DNA of 64,000 nt from Candidatus Dadabacteria bacterium (GTDB lineage Bacteria > Desulfobacterota_D > UBA1144 > Nemesobacterales > Nemesobacteraceae), in NCBI GenBank assembly GCA_009840385.1, contig VXNX01000009.1, forward strand, positions 151,173 through 215,172, given 5' to 3'. Shown here piece after piece: positions 50,201-58,537 of this stretch. Position 1 is the first letter of the stretch. Each line of letters begins with the position of its first letter. Both the position numbers and the translations under genes were made by a program. The notes beneath the pieces were generated by a model. The model ran no database searches. It worked only from the letters and a program-made list of their open reading frames with translations, and was not told the origin of the DNA.

Positions 50201-51084
50201 TTCTTAATGTAACGGGAGATACGAAGGTCACGGCAGGCAGAATCCGTCTTTACCCCGGAAGAGTGAAGAGCGTAAAGGATATCAGTTTCATAGACAGAAC
50301 CGAGAGTTTCGCCGGCGAGTTCTCGCTTGAGGAACAGAACCAGAGCGATTTTTACAGAGAGAAGACCGAAATGAATATTTCAGTTGACATCTCTTCCGGC
50401 ACGTGGATAAAAACCAAGGAAGCCAACTTTAACACGCGCGGAAAACTCAGGCTTAAGAAAAAACCGGGCACAGATCTCAACATGCAGGGAAACATAGTGT
50501 CGTCCGAGGGATATTACACCGTCTTCGGAAAGCTTTTCGACATAGAGGACGCCACGCTTAACTTCACGGGAGCGTCGGATAATCCCGCTTTAAACGTTAA
50601 GGCATATTATGATGCCGGCGATGTTGACGTGCATGTGGCCGTTACCGGAAATTTGAGAGAACCGGACCTGTCTCTGTCAAGCAACCCGGATCTTGAAGAG
50701 ATTGACATAATATCCTATATAGTTTTCGGAGCTTCGAGCAACAGACTTCAGACCCAGCAGAGAGCTTTTGTGGGAAAATTCGCAACGGCGGTTGCCGCAG
50801 GCGGGATCTCCGAGCTCCTGAGCTCGGAAATCGGTCTTGATCTTCTGAGCATCCAGGAAGGAGAGCGGGGACTTGAGGACAGCACCCTCAAGGTCGGTTC
50901 CTACGTGACAAGGGATATTTTTGTCGGCTACGAGAGATCTCCCTCCCAGACACCGATTGACCAGACAACGCAGATGCGCAACAAGCTCAATCTTGAATGG
51001 AAGCTCAACAGAAGATTCTCGGTAGAAAGTCAGATGGGGGGAGAGAACCCAGGAGTCGACTTCTTCTACAATTTCAATTTCTAA
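47269..51084 (+). CDS. tamB: TamB-like envelope biogenesis protein (DUF490)
   Basis: A 1271-residue protein. One N-terminal helix (IFFIFAAVFFVLVVGLFLF) is followed by a very long beta-rich region and a C-terminal TamB/DUF490 domain: NMQGNIVSSEGYYTVFGKLF, TLNFTGASDNPALNVKAYYD, then EEIDIISYIVFGASSNRLQT. Role by family: spans the periplasm to support outer-membrane protein assembly and phospholipid transport. It shows that the host is diderm. No tamA/BamA gene is adjacent. The start is a GTG without a clear Shine-Dalgarno. The der gene follows 51 bp later. Confidence 0.92.
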   Translation: MRKRTIFFIFAAVFFVLVVGLFLFSQTEQSRIYAKNLIEQRLNSIPNFHISLGDIKGSIISTMEIDDIEVKIAGEDFIEIEKLSTNYSIPLLYSIISRKKLYLSNTEIEGLKLLLEKDSSGLWNFKKLKTKDKAAERPQEPRISLIFSNNRIRNSRVLISDHTKNKVWEFDLVEESFFSINIVELTKKIELDAKDVNFNYVSPTIRIRNLRGKIDIASWNCVFEDAGFEVEGVPIRGSGTAKNLRNPEFDMTVYFDSLGIDGKGELNLQAKTKVKMHSRDNLVGTMELSARDSFLNGERFWTDLKPARINGTKALIEGTIGGGFGESRIKGSVDFKKWLGEGERNWFDFSAKLNDADTDELTEMLNRTPYPLKFGDNSRLNSNLRVSGSWASRETYSLRVEPDYLDVIDGEQSKLQVVGYLALGNEGTDFDIVSKAKRFKLKLEFPDITIDNYVDGSATFRGAVPKKGKFFEDVDLRVNADLRTDGFYRITNIDSQIDAGIEKGVLTINRLNISSDEFSLSAEKTEEIQKGLDFSFEFAAQNLGFLSEVDERIPLFLGKISSRGKISGDIFTPLIKATSQVESFAYEKDFIAQDMSVESSTRIDLKNAPKVSFDMALKAQRARVLGNSSDTLEAKLRGTETHIEVGALLSKKDGSFASSEFSVDGILGHEKKIKMTYLEGLLAEKRFRSKGDIFLDISSERTRLKGDEFFYGEGKITSFLGEINRKEKTVELRADMTNFNPLIISKALNLRHDLGGTLDGKVKVSGPFTAPSVHAEVKSDGFFYGFSSTGETEVSLRGEKGKLSLDLVSSLDQKKSLSLRGDLLVPEDARSYLEAIMGSSMDLELTSDRYKLDFLKIFSNSIEKIEGSFSSGGLSLKGTLEKPWVKGNVEVNDMKLFLSQLRNSLSTQHAELSFNGTRLTLPRTEFRSAKGKAYMKGRMNLSDFTYRADLDMEKIRFNPHSIKTDLSGNLKIEKKGEFLNVTGDTKVTAGRIRLYPGRVKSVKDISFIDRTESFAGEFSLEEQNQSDFYREKTEMNISVDISSGTWIKTKEANFNTRGKLRLKKKPGTDLNMQGNIVSSEGYYTVFGKLFDIEDATLNFTGASDNPALNVKAYYDAGDVDVHVAVTGNLREPDLSLSSNPDLEEIDIISYIVFGASSNRLQTQQRAFVGKFATAVAAGGISELLSSEIGLDLLSIQEGERGLEDSTLKVGSYVTRDIFVGYERSPSQTPIDQTTQMRNKLNLEWKLNRRFSVESQMGGENPGVDFFYNFNF

Positions 51085-51135
51085 AACGTTAAACTTCGGG
51101 GAAACTCATCCGGGGACCAATAGCGGAGAAACGCA

Positions 51136-52482
51136 ATGAACGGGCAAAAACCGATCGTAGCCATAGTTGGAAGGCCAAATGTCGGAAAGTCCACCCTTTT
51201 TAACAGGATAATAGGGTGGAACAAGACGATAGTGGAGGACATCCCGGGCGTCACAAGAGACAGAGTCTATGAAGACACCCGATGGAAGGAAAAGGAGTTC
51301 ACTCTCGTTGACACCGGAGGTCTCTCCCTAGGCGAAGACGACGAAGACTACTCTCTTATAAAAGAGCAGATAGACGTGGCCATTTCCGAAGCGGACCTCG
51401 TGGTGATGCTTTTTGACGGCCAGGACGGGGCTCTGCCTCAGGACTCGGAGATAGTTCAATATCTTAGAAGGACCGAAAAAAAGGTCATCTACGCGGTAAA
51501 CAAAGTCGACCATGGAAACATAAAACAGGTGCTCAAGACCTACGAATTCTACGGAACGGGCTCAGATGAATTCATGGCGATCTCCGCGCTTCACAACAAA
51601 AATATCTACGAACTGGTGGAACAGATCGCTTCCTGCATAGAAGCTTCCGGACAGCCGGAAGAAGAATCGGAGGAATCCGAGGGAACCAGAATCGCCGTTA
51701 TCGGCAAACCCAACGTTGGAAAATCCACGCTGGTGAACAGGATACTCGGAGAATACAGGCTCATAACGAGCCCCACTCCGGGCACAACCCGCGACCCCGT
51801 GGACTCCATCTATGAAAAAGACGGGAAAAAATACGTTTTTATCGATACCGCCGGGATAAGAAGAAAGTCAAGAATAGACGCACTAGTTGAAAAACACAGC
51901 GTCTTTCGGGCCATAAGGTCGATCGAAAGAGCCCACATCGTGCTGCTTATGATAGACGGACAGGAGGGCCCGACTCACCATGACTCGCGTCTCGCGGAAC
52001 TCGTAAAAGACAGAAACAGGGCCCTTATAATACTGCTTAACAAATGGGATCTCGCTCCCGAAGACATAGCGGACCCCGAAGATATAGAAGAGATAACAAA
52101 GGAGAGACTAGTCGGGGTTGATTACGCCCCCGTGCTTACAATCTCCGCGCTTACCGGCAAAAAAGTCGGAAAAATTTTCGACGTTGTTGAGCGGGTAGAG
52201 AGCAATTTCAGGAGGAAACTGCCCACCGGGAAGCTTAACAGGTTCCTCGAAGACCTTACAAAACGCCACCCTCCCCCGGTTTACAGGAGAAAGGAAATCA
52301 AGCTTTTCTATATCTCCCAGCCCTTCACCGCGCCACCGACTTTCACGATCTTCACCAATTCGGCAAAGGGCATACCGGAGAACTACAGGAGGTTCCTTGA
52401 GAACCAGCTAAGGGCGTACGGGGACTTCGAGGGAGTTCCCCTGAAGCTTCTGTTTCGGGACAGGGAAGGAAAAGAGGTCTAG
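51136..52482 (+). CDS. der: Ribosome-assembly GTPase Der (EngA)
   Basis: A 448-residue double GTPase. The first G domain has GRPNVGKSTLFNRI, DTGGLSLGEDD and NKVD. The second has GKPNVGKSTLVNRI, DTAGIRRKSRID and NKWDLAPED. A C-terminal KH-like domain ends the protein (KLFYISQPFTAPPTFTIFTN). Role: 50S ribosomal subunit maturation. An AGCGGAGAAACGCA segment precedes the ATG. It converges with the glycosyltransferase gene after 1 bp. Confidence 0.97.
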   Translation: MNGQKPIVAIVGRPNVGKSTLFNRIIGWNKTIVEDIPGVTRDRVYEDTRWKEKEFTLVDTGGLSLGEDDEDYSLIKEQIDVAISEADLVVMLFDGQDGALPQDSEIVQYLRRTEKKVIYAVNKVDHGNIKQVLKTYEFYGTGSDEFMAISALHNKNIYELVEQIASCIEASGQPEEESEESEGTRIAVIGKPNVGKSTLVNRILGEYRLITSPTPGTTRDPVDSIYEKDGKKYVFIDTAGIRRKSRIDALVEKHSVFRAIRSIERAHIVLLMIDGQEGPTHHDSRLAELVKDRNRALIILLNKWDLAPEDIADPEDIEEITKERLVGVDYAPVLTISALTGKKVGKIFDVVERVESNFRRKLPTGKLNRFLEDLTKRHPPPVYRRKEIKLFYISQPFTAPPTFTIFTNSAKGIPENYRRFLENQLRAYGDFEGVPLKLLFRDREGKEV

Positions 52483-52483
52483 A

Positions 52484-53692
52484 TCACCCGGCCTCGAGTA
52501 TTATTTTCTGTATATCCGCGGTTCGATCTTCCGCCGAGCACATTTCCATTACCCTGCGCCTCGCGTTCGGGCCCATTTGACCCCGGAGTTGCGCGTCCCG
52601 TGCAAGAATCGATATGCTCTCCCCCATCTTCTCAAAATCCCCGGGGTCGCAGATAAAACCCGTCTCTCCGTCCTCCACGGCCTCCGCTATGCCACCTATC
52701 GAAAAACCCACGACGGGAAGAGCAAATGCCATCGCCTCTATAACGGACCTTGGAAAAGGATCCGGGTAATTGGACGGAATCACGAAGAGGTCAAAATCCT
52801 TTAGATACGGCCTCACGTCTTCTCTGTATCCGGTAAAGACAAAGCTGTCCCGCACTCCCAGTCCCTCCGCGTAATCTTCAAGCTCCCGCAGATGGTTTTT
52901 CGGGAAAAACCACGGAGTATCTCCGACTATGACGAACTTTACCTTCCCCTTCATGTCGTTCTCTGAAACAATCCGGCTGACAGTGTCGATGAACTCCACG
53001 TAGCCCTTTCTCGGGACCACCCTTCCGGTGTTTCCGACAAGCACCGTATCCGTGGGTATGGAAAATTCCTCCCTCAGAGAACCCCGGACGGACTCCCTGT
53101 CAAAGTCCGCGGGATCAATACCGTTATAAACGACGTGAATCTTGCTTTTTGCTCTTCGAAACGGCTCCGCCGTGGCCCGGGAAACGCATATTATCTTTTT
53201 CACGCACCTAAACCCCGAGAGCGTTTCCATAAGAGACTTCATAAACCGGGTCTGCTGTATGTTCCTTACGTGCCAGATAACGGGTTTTTTGTTTTTCCTT
53301 CCGATCAGGGTGCCCACGATTTTGGCAAGTGTGCCGTTGCAGTAGATAATGTCGATTCCGTTTTCCCTGATTATCTTCGGGGAACCGCAGAGCAGACGGA
53401 GCATATTCACTATGTTTGCGATTATGGAAAAAACTCTCAGCACACCTGGCGCACGCGTGGTGTCCGCTACCATTGCTGATTTCTGTATGTTCTCTGGAAA
53501 CCTGGGGTCAACTATAACGTTTTCGAAAATTCCCTCGGATTTAAGACTCTCAGAGAATATGTCGTGTTTCGGGACAAGCACAAACGGATTTATCTTTTCC
53601 CGGTCGATATACTTCAGTATGTAGAGGAGACTTCTCCCCGGTCCTCCGTCCCTTACCGAGTGATTGATGAAAAGCACATTTGTTTTTTTCAT
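52484..53692 (-). CDS. GT4-family glycosyltransferase
   Basis: A 402-residue GT-B enzyme. The N-terminal domain has NHSVRDGGPGRSLLYIL; the C-terminal domain has VGNTGRVVPRKGYVEFIDTV and the donor-site segment YPDPFPRSVIEAMAFALPVVGFSIGGIAEAVEDGETG (split here by description: PFPRSVIEAM is the EX7E-type region). Role: transfers sugar from a nucleotide donor, probably to a surface polysaccharide or lipid. The acceptor is unknown. It is isolated from other polysaccharide genes. Confidence 0.85.
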   Translation of the reverse strand: MKKTNVLFINHSVRDGGPGRSLLYILKYIDREKINPFVLVPKHDIFSESLKSEGIFENVIVDPRFPENIQKSAMVADTTRAPGVLRVFSIIANIVNMLRLLCGSPKIIRENGIDIIYCNGTLAKIVGTLIGRKNKKPVIWHVRNIQQTRFMKSLMETLSGFRCVKKIICVSRATAEPFRRAKSKIHVVYNGIDPADFDRESVRGSLREEFSIPTDTVLVGNTGRVVPRKGYVEFIDTVSRIVSENDMKGKVKFVIVGDTPWFFPKNHLRELEDYAEGLGVRDSFVFTGYREDVRPYLKDFDLFVIPSNYPDPFPRSVIEAMAFALPVVGFSIGGIAEAVEDGETGFICDPGDFEKMGESISILARDAQLRGQMGPNARRRVMEMCSAEDRTADIQKIILEAG

Positions 53693-53805
53693 ATTGGCAG
53701 ATATTGCGGTAAAATCTCTTGAGAGTTAAACTGGGTGGGGAAATAAACTAATACGATCTTCATGTTATTACCTGCTGCAGTACAATTAAAATTCAGAGGA
53801 CTTTA

Positions 53806-54513
53806 ATGCACACCAAAACCCGCGCAAGCACCGTGAAAATCTACCTGTTTTTCCTTTTTATTTCCTTATTTGCAGTCTCGGGATGCGGCCTGGATATCGA
53901 TTTCGGCAGCGGAAATAACAGCAATCTAAACGTGAAAACCAATGAGACGATAATTGGAATAATAGAAAACATACCGGCGACGCACGACGGTTCAAGCTTT
54001 ATCGTAAAGGCAAGCACCATTAGAGGAGAGGACAAAGAAGAGTGCTGCGAAGTTACCGGGGTATCCGAAGATGAGGAATTCACCATAGAAGGAGATCTCG
54101 ATCCGGAAGTCGAACTTGAAATCTTTGAGAGCGGGGACGAGAATTCTCCAATCGGCAGGGGAAGAATCGAGATTTTTCCCGGAGCAACAATTGAGATTGA
54201 GGATATAACCATTGAGGTCGACGGGGACCTGGATTATGATCGGGAAGAGGTTGACATAACCTTCAATGGAGAAGTTTCCAACAACGAGGACTGCACTGAA
54301 GGAAACGAGGAAATAAACGGGCAGATAGAAGTTACGATATCGTCTGAGGGTAGAGAATCCGAACTAATAACTGTCAAGCTGGACGGTACGGAAATACTGG
54401 GAGAAGACGATCCTATGTGTCACCAAATATCTCCCGGACGTAAGGTCGAAATAGACGGAAAACTGACGAATGACAGTAAAACCGTCAAGGCAACCATAAT
54501 TGAGATAGAATAG
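53806..54513 (+). CDS. Lipoprotein with DUF5666-like modules
   Basis: A 235-residue lipoprotein with a lipobox (FAVSGCG). The mature part is very acidic and beta-rich, with phrases such as TIEVDGDLDYDREEVDI and GTEILGEDDPM. Two related modules are visible, each with a hydrophobic strand, an ES/EV-rich turn and the pattern KVEIDGKL or EFTIEGDL. Cysteine pairs (EECCEV, EDCTEGN, DPMCHQ) may form disulphides. It resembles DUF5666 (OB-like repeats) but I cannot assign a role. AGAGGA precedes the ATG at 53806, and a TACAAT box lies at 53781-53786. Confidence 0.7.
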   Translation: MHTKTRASTVKIYLFFLFISLFAVSGCGLDIDFGSGNNSNLNVKTNETIIGIIENIPATHDGSSFIVKASTIRGEDKEECCEVTGVSEDEEFTIEGDLDPEVELEIFESGDENSPIGRGRIEIFPGATIEIEDITIEVDGDLDYDREEVDITFNGEVSNNEDCTEGNEEINGQIEVTISSEGRESELITVKLDGTEILGEDDPMCHQISPGRKVEIDGKLTNDSKTVKATIIEIE

Positions 54514-54545
54514 GCTGGGTTGGGTTTCTCGAACCCCTGTTCTCT

Positions 54546-55646
54546 CTATCTTCCCTCCACGGTCATCCGCGCCCTCTTCCTTCCTCTCTCAGTGAGAAGG
54601 AGTTCTCCACCCGTAACCGCTATCTCTCCTTTCTGTCTCAGAAATCCGACCACCTTAGAAGCAAAATCGGCTGACCGGAACATCCCCCTGCTGTCGGGAT
54701 GGTTCTTTACCGCCTCCCCCTTTTCCTGGTTGTAAAGACTTACGAGAAGCGAGGCCTCAGCAAAATCCATCCTCTGCCTTCTTTTTTCTCTCATTATGCC
54801 GAAAAGCCCCCTTTGCGGAGCAAAGAGGAAAACCGCGAGAAAAAACACCCCGCACACAGAGGCCATCGAGCCCGCTATGTTGACATCAAGCCAGTTGGCA
54901 ACCCAGAATCCTGAAATGGCCGCCGAAATGCCGAAAACCACGCTAAGAGAGATCATCCTGAAAAGCGAATCCGTAAGAAGGTAGGCGCAACACGGCGGAA
55001 TCACTATAAGAGCTATAACCAGTATCGAACCCACCGCGTCAAACGCCCCGACGCATGTAAGCGACACGACCGCCATGAGCAGATAGTGAATCAGGCGGGG
55101 GCGAAAGCCTATCGACGAAGCGAAGCTCTCATCAAATGTAGACACCTTAAGCTCCTTGTAGAAAAAGGAGATGAAAAGAAGGTTCAAAAGAAGAATCGAA
55201 CCCATTACGTAAGCCGACACGGGTCCCAGATCCATGCCCGACACGATGAACCGGTTAAAGGGTGCGAAAGCTATTTCTCCGAGAAGCACGGAGTGAGTGT
55301 CAATATGCACGTTTCGAGCGTACTTGGAAAGCAGTATGACTGCCACGCTGAAAAGAAAGGGGAAGACAATTCCTATGGACGCGTCTTTTTTCACAAGCCT
55401 TGAGCGGTTGACCGCTTCTATCAGCGAGATCGCAAGCACCCCGCTGACGGCGGCCCCCACTATGAGGAGCGGTGACGACAGGTCTTTGACGAGGAAAAAA
55501 GCGAGTATTATTCCAAGCAGAACGGAATGACTGATTGCGTCGGTCATCATGGACATTCTTCTGAGAACAAGAAACGCCCCGGGTATAGAGCATGAAGCCG
55601 CCACTATAACGGCTACCAGCTGTATATCAAATTGATGCGGACTCAC
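54546..55646 (-). CDS. Metal ABC transporter permease with C-terminal winged-helix domain (TroD-like)
   Basis: A 366-residue permease of the ABC-3 family: about nine helices in the first 275 residues (VAASCSIPGAFLVLRRMSMM, TDAISHSVLLGIILAF, IALIVIPPCCAYLL). A soluble tail (about 285-366) ends GGELLLTERGRKRARMT and reads as a winged helix. Similar permease-DtxR fusions are known in Chlamydia (YtgCR) and related TroC/TroD proteins. It overlaps the other permease gene by 4 bp. Role: import of Mn, Zn or Fe. Confidence 0.88.
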   Translation of the reverse strand: MSPHQFDIQLVAVIVAASCSIPGAFLVLRRMSMMTDAISHSVLLGIILAFFLVKDLSSPLLIVGAAVSGVLAISLIEAVNRSRLVKKDASIGIVFPFLFSVAVILLSKYARNVHIDTHSVLLGEIAFAPFNRFIVSGMDLGPVSAYVMGSILLLNLLFISFFYKELKVSTFDESFASSIGFRPRLIHYLLMAVVSLTCVGAFDAVGSILVIALIVIPPCCAYLLTDSLFRMISLSVVFGISAAISGFWVANWLDVNIAGSMASVCGVFFLAVFLFAPQRGLFGIMREKRRQRMDFAEASLLVSLYNQEKGEAVKNHPDSRGMFRSADFASKVVGFLRQKGEIAVTGGELLLTERGRKRARMTVEGR

Positions 55647-56770
55647 CGGTTTCTCTCCAACGGGGAAAGTTTCCTGACCTCGCGAATACCGCTTTGGGTA
55701 AGACGCCAGTTATCCTCCCCGACACTCTCCACGTGTCCCGCAGTCTGAAGTTCCCAGAGACTTTTTTTAACGTTAAAACCCTTTTCGCTCCCAAGCGCAA
55801 GCAGTCTCTCGGAATGCGCGTAGCTGGGATCGTCATGTTCAAGGGCGAGATCGTGTAGGGTTTTTAGGACATAGTCCTTTTTTATTTCCCTCCTGCTCTT
55901 CGCGTCTTTGAACTTCAGGATGAAAAACCCGTTCGGAGAAAAAAGAATGGAGAAAAAAGCGATAACACTCACGCAAACTATAACCGCGGGTCCCGTCGGC
56001 ACGTTCTCAAGCCCCGCACTCAGCGCAACACCCGTAACGCCGGAGATAACCGCTATAAAAGCCGCGAGAACAATCATCAAGCCCATGCTGCCGGTCCACT
56101 GCCTGGCCGCGACCGCGGGGGCAATCAGCATTGAGCTCATAAGCACGACTCCCACTGTCTGAAGCCCGATCACTATCGCCGACACTATCACGGCCGTAAC
56201 GAGCATGTCCATAGATTTCATGGAAAAACCCATGGTTCCGCCAAAATCCGGATCGAAGCAGAGGAGCTTGAACTCCTTCCAGAAAAGCCCCACTACTAGG
56301 AGGGCGAAAAAGCCTGTAAGACCTATAACCAGAACGTCTTTTTCAACAAGCGCCTCGGCCTGACCGAAAAGAAACTTATCAAGTCCCGCCTGGTTGGCAT
56401 CTGGAATTCTCTGCGCGTAGGTAAGAAGGACAAGTCCCAGTCCGAAAAAAACCGAAAGAGCCATTCCCATAGCGCTGTCAGTTTTTACCCTTGAGTTCTC
56501 CGTAACGAGATTGATTAAAAAAACTGCCAGGATGGCGGAGAGCGCAGCCCCGATAAAAATCGGCAGCTGCTCCTTAACTCCCACTATGATGAAGGCAAGC
56601 ACTATGCCCGGAAGCGCCGCGTGCGACATGACATCGCCCACAAGGCTCTGCTTTCTCAGCACCGCGTATGAGCCGACCACGCCGCTCACAACTCCAAGCG
56701 AAGCCGCTCCCAGAAGAATTGTTCTGGCCGTATAGTCAGAGAAAAGCTCAACCACAAATTCGAGCATCAC
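55643..56770 (-). CDS. Metal ABC transporter permease with C-terminal winged-helix domain (TroC-like)
   Basis: A 375-residue ABC-3 permease. The membrane part has LGVVSGVVGSYAVLRKQSL, GDVMSHAALPGIVLAFI and MSSMLIAPAVAARQW. The tail (about 285-375) contains a predicted winged-helix fold with KKSLWELQTAGHVESVGEDN and RLTQSGIREVRKL. It is encoded after the ATPase (4-bp overlap) and before the second permease (4-bp overlap). Probably one half of a heterodimeric channel for divalent metals. Confidence 0.88.
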   Translation of the reverse strand: MMLEFVVELFSDYTARTILLGAASLGVVSGVVGSYAVLRKQSLVGDVMSHAALPGIVLAFIIVGVKEQLPIFIGAALSAILAVFLINLVTENSRVKTDSAMGMALSVFFGLGLVLLTYAQRIPDANQAGLDKFLFGQAEALVEKDVLVIGLTGFFALLVVGLFWKEFKLLCFDPDFGGTMGFSMKSMDMLVTAVIVSAIVIGLQTVGVVLMSSMLIAPAVAARQWTGSMGLMIVLAAFIAVISGVTGVALSAGLENVPTGPAVIVCVSVIAFFSILFSPNGFFILKFKDAKSRREIKKDYVLKTLHDLALEHDDPSYAHSERLLALGSEKGFNVKKSLWELQTAGHVESVGEDNWRLTQSGIREVRKLSPLERNR

Positions 56771-57546
56771 ACTGCCCTTCTGTCTGCTTTTCTCTCGGGA
56801 AAAAAGGAGGTCTTGCCCCCGTAAGCCTTCATGAGGTTTTCAGAATTGAAAACGTCATCCACCCTTCCCGAAGCCACAAGTCCCACGTTAAGAATGGCGA
56901 TCCGCTCGTAGTATTCGGAAACGGTGTTAAGATCGTGATGAACCGCAAGTACTGTTTTTCCCCCGGTGACAAGCTCTTTCAGTATCCTGACTATGGCTTT
57001 TTCGGTCGTGGCGTCAACCCCTTGGAAAGGCTCATCCAGCAGATAGACCGATGCGCTCTGAACAAGGGCCCTAGCGAGAAACACTCTCTGCTGCTGCCCC
57101 CCCGAGAGCTGGCTTATCTGCCTCTGGGCGAACTCAAGCATATCGACCTTCTCAAGAGCACTAAGCGCCCTTTCGTGTTCCCTTTTTCCGGGACGCCTTA
57201 TCCAGCCAAGATCCCCGTAACTTCCCATTTTCACCGTATCCACAACAGACGTGGGGAAATCCCAGTCCACAGAACCCCTCTGGGGGACGTAGCTGACTTC
57301 CTTTCTCTGCTTTTCGTAGGGTCTTCCGTGGATGGAAACGACTCCCGCGACGCGGGGAACAAGCCCTTGGATAGACTTTATGAGCGTTGTCTTGCCGGCG
57401 CCGTTTGGCCCCACGACCCCGACCATCGAGCCCTTGGGAATCTCAAGATCTATATCCCAAAGAACGGTCTTGTCTCCGTAAGCGACCGTAAGATCCGTCA
57501 CACGGATTGCCGGAACGGCCGGATTCTGCTCTCCGGTATTCATCAC
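56767..57546 (-). CDS. Metal ABC transporter ATP-binding protein (TroB/MntA-like)
   Basis: A 259-residue ATPase: Walker A GVVGPNGAGKTTLIKSI, signature QLSGGQQQRVFLARALVQ, Walker B VYLLDEPFQGVD and the switch His in LAVHHDLNTV. It overlaps the binding-protein gene by 4 bp. It energises the import of metal by the two downstream permeases. No odd features. Confidence 0.93.
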   Translation of the reverse strand: MMNTGEQNPAVPAIRVTDLTVAYGDKTVLWDIDLEIPKGSMVGVVGPNGAGKTTLIKSIQGLVPRVAGVVSIHGRPYEKQRKEVSYVPQRGSVDWDFPTSVVDTVKMGSYGDLGWIRRPGKREHERALSALEKVDMLEFAQRQISQLSGGQQQRVFLARALVQSASVYLLDEPFQGVDATTEKAIVRILKELVTGGKTVLAVHHDLNTVSEYYERIAILNVGLVASGRVDDVFNSENLMKAYGGKTSFFPERKADRRAV

Positions 57547-58526
57547 CCATCTCCGGCGGCCTTGGAATTGGAATCGGCAACCTCGATACTCCGGCTCAGG
57601 GACTCGACTATGGTATCCACGTTGCTTTTGAACATTCCTATGTATGTGCCTTCTTCCGTTCCCGGGTTGCCCATTGAATCCGAGTAGAGACTTCCGCCTA
57701 TGCGAACATCGAAGCCTCTTGCCTTCACGGAGGCCCGAAGAGCTCGCATGTATCTCGGAGAGATTGAAGTTTCAACGAAAACGGCCGGAATCTTCCGCTC
57801 GGTGATTGTTTTTGAGAGGTTCTTTATGTCCGCAACGCTGGCTTCGGAGTCGGTACTTATTCCCTGAAGTCCCATTACCTCAAACCCGTAGCCTTTTCCG
57901 AAATAGTTAAACGCGTCATGGGCCGTTATAAGCACCTTTCTATCGGGTTGCAGCGTGGCGATTTTTTTCTGTATGTAGACCTGCAGCAGGTCAAGTTTTT
58001 CGAGATAGGATTCAGCGTTATGTCTGTAGACGGGGGCGTTTTCCGGGTCGTAGAGTGTAAACGCCTCCATTACCACCTTAGCCGCCTTTTTCCAGAGAGC
58101 CACGTCAAACCAGATATGCGGGTCGTAATACCCCTGATACTCCTCGGGAGAAAAAAGCAGAGACTTGTCAATCCCCTCCGCAACGCCCACGGTGAATATC
58201 CCGTTTTTTCTCATCTGCCCCAAGACATCAGTAATCTTTCCCTCGAGATTAAGGCCGTTGTAGAAGATCATGTCGGCGCCGGCAAGCTTCTCCACGTCCC
58301 CGGCACTTGCCTTGTAGAGGTGGGGATCAACCCCAGTCCCCATAAGGGAGGTGACCTCAACGGCCTCCCCGGCGATGTTCTCGACAAGATCCCCGATTAT
58401 CGATGTGGTCGTAACCACCTTTATCGTGCTTTCTCTTTTTATGCTCCCGCTGCTCTCGGCGCAGGCAGCGCAGAAGACCAGCAGCGCGGACACCAGAAGA
58501 AACCGCATCCCCGTTATGATTTTCAT
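57543..58526 (-). CDS. Metal-binding lipoprotein of an ABC transporter (TroA/MntC/ZnuA family)
   Basis: A 327-residue cluster A-I binding protein. The signal peptide ends in a lipobox (LVFCAAC). Metal ligands by position: His in TGVDPHLYKAS, His in YYDPHIWFDVA, His in LITAHDAFNYFG and Asp in SLYSDSMGN. The His-rich loop of ZnuA is lacking, which favours Mn or Fe over strict Zn, as does the DtxR/MntR-type regulator upstream. It lies 11 bp after that regulator. Confidence 0.9.
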   Translation of the reverse strand: MKIITGMRFLLVSALLVFCAACAESSGSIKRESTIKVVTTTSIIGDLVENIAGEAVEVTSLMGTGVDPHLYKASAGDVEKLAGADMIFYNGLNLEGKITDVLGQMRKNGIFTVGVAEGIDKSLLFSPEEYQGYYDPHIWFDVALWKKAAKVVMEAFTLYDPENAPVYRHNAESYLEKLDLLQVYIQKKIATLQPDRKVLITAHDAFNYFGKGYGFEVMGLQGISTDSEASVADIKNLSKTITERKIPAVFVETSISPRYMRALRASVKARGFDVRIGGSLYSDSMGNPGTEEGTYIGMFKSNVDTIVESLSRSIEVADSNSKAAGDG

Positions 58527-58537
58527 TTTTTCCTCTC

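Noticed and set aside
54522-54536. Terminator between the lipoprotein gene and the metal permease gene
   Set aside because: GGGTT/AACCC forms a 5-bp stem but no T-run follows on either strand; left as an uncertain hairpin.
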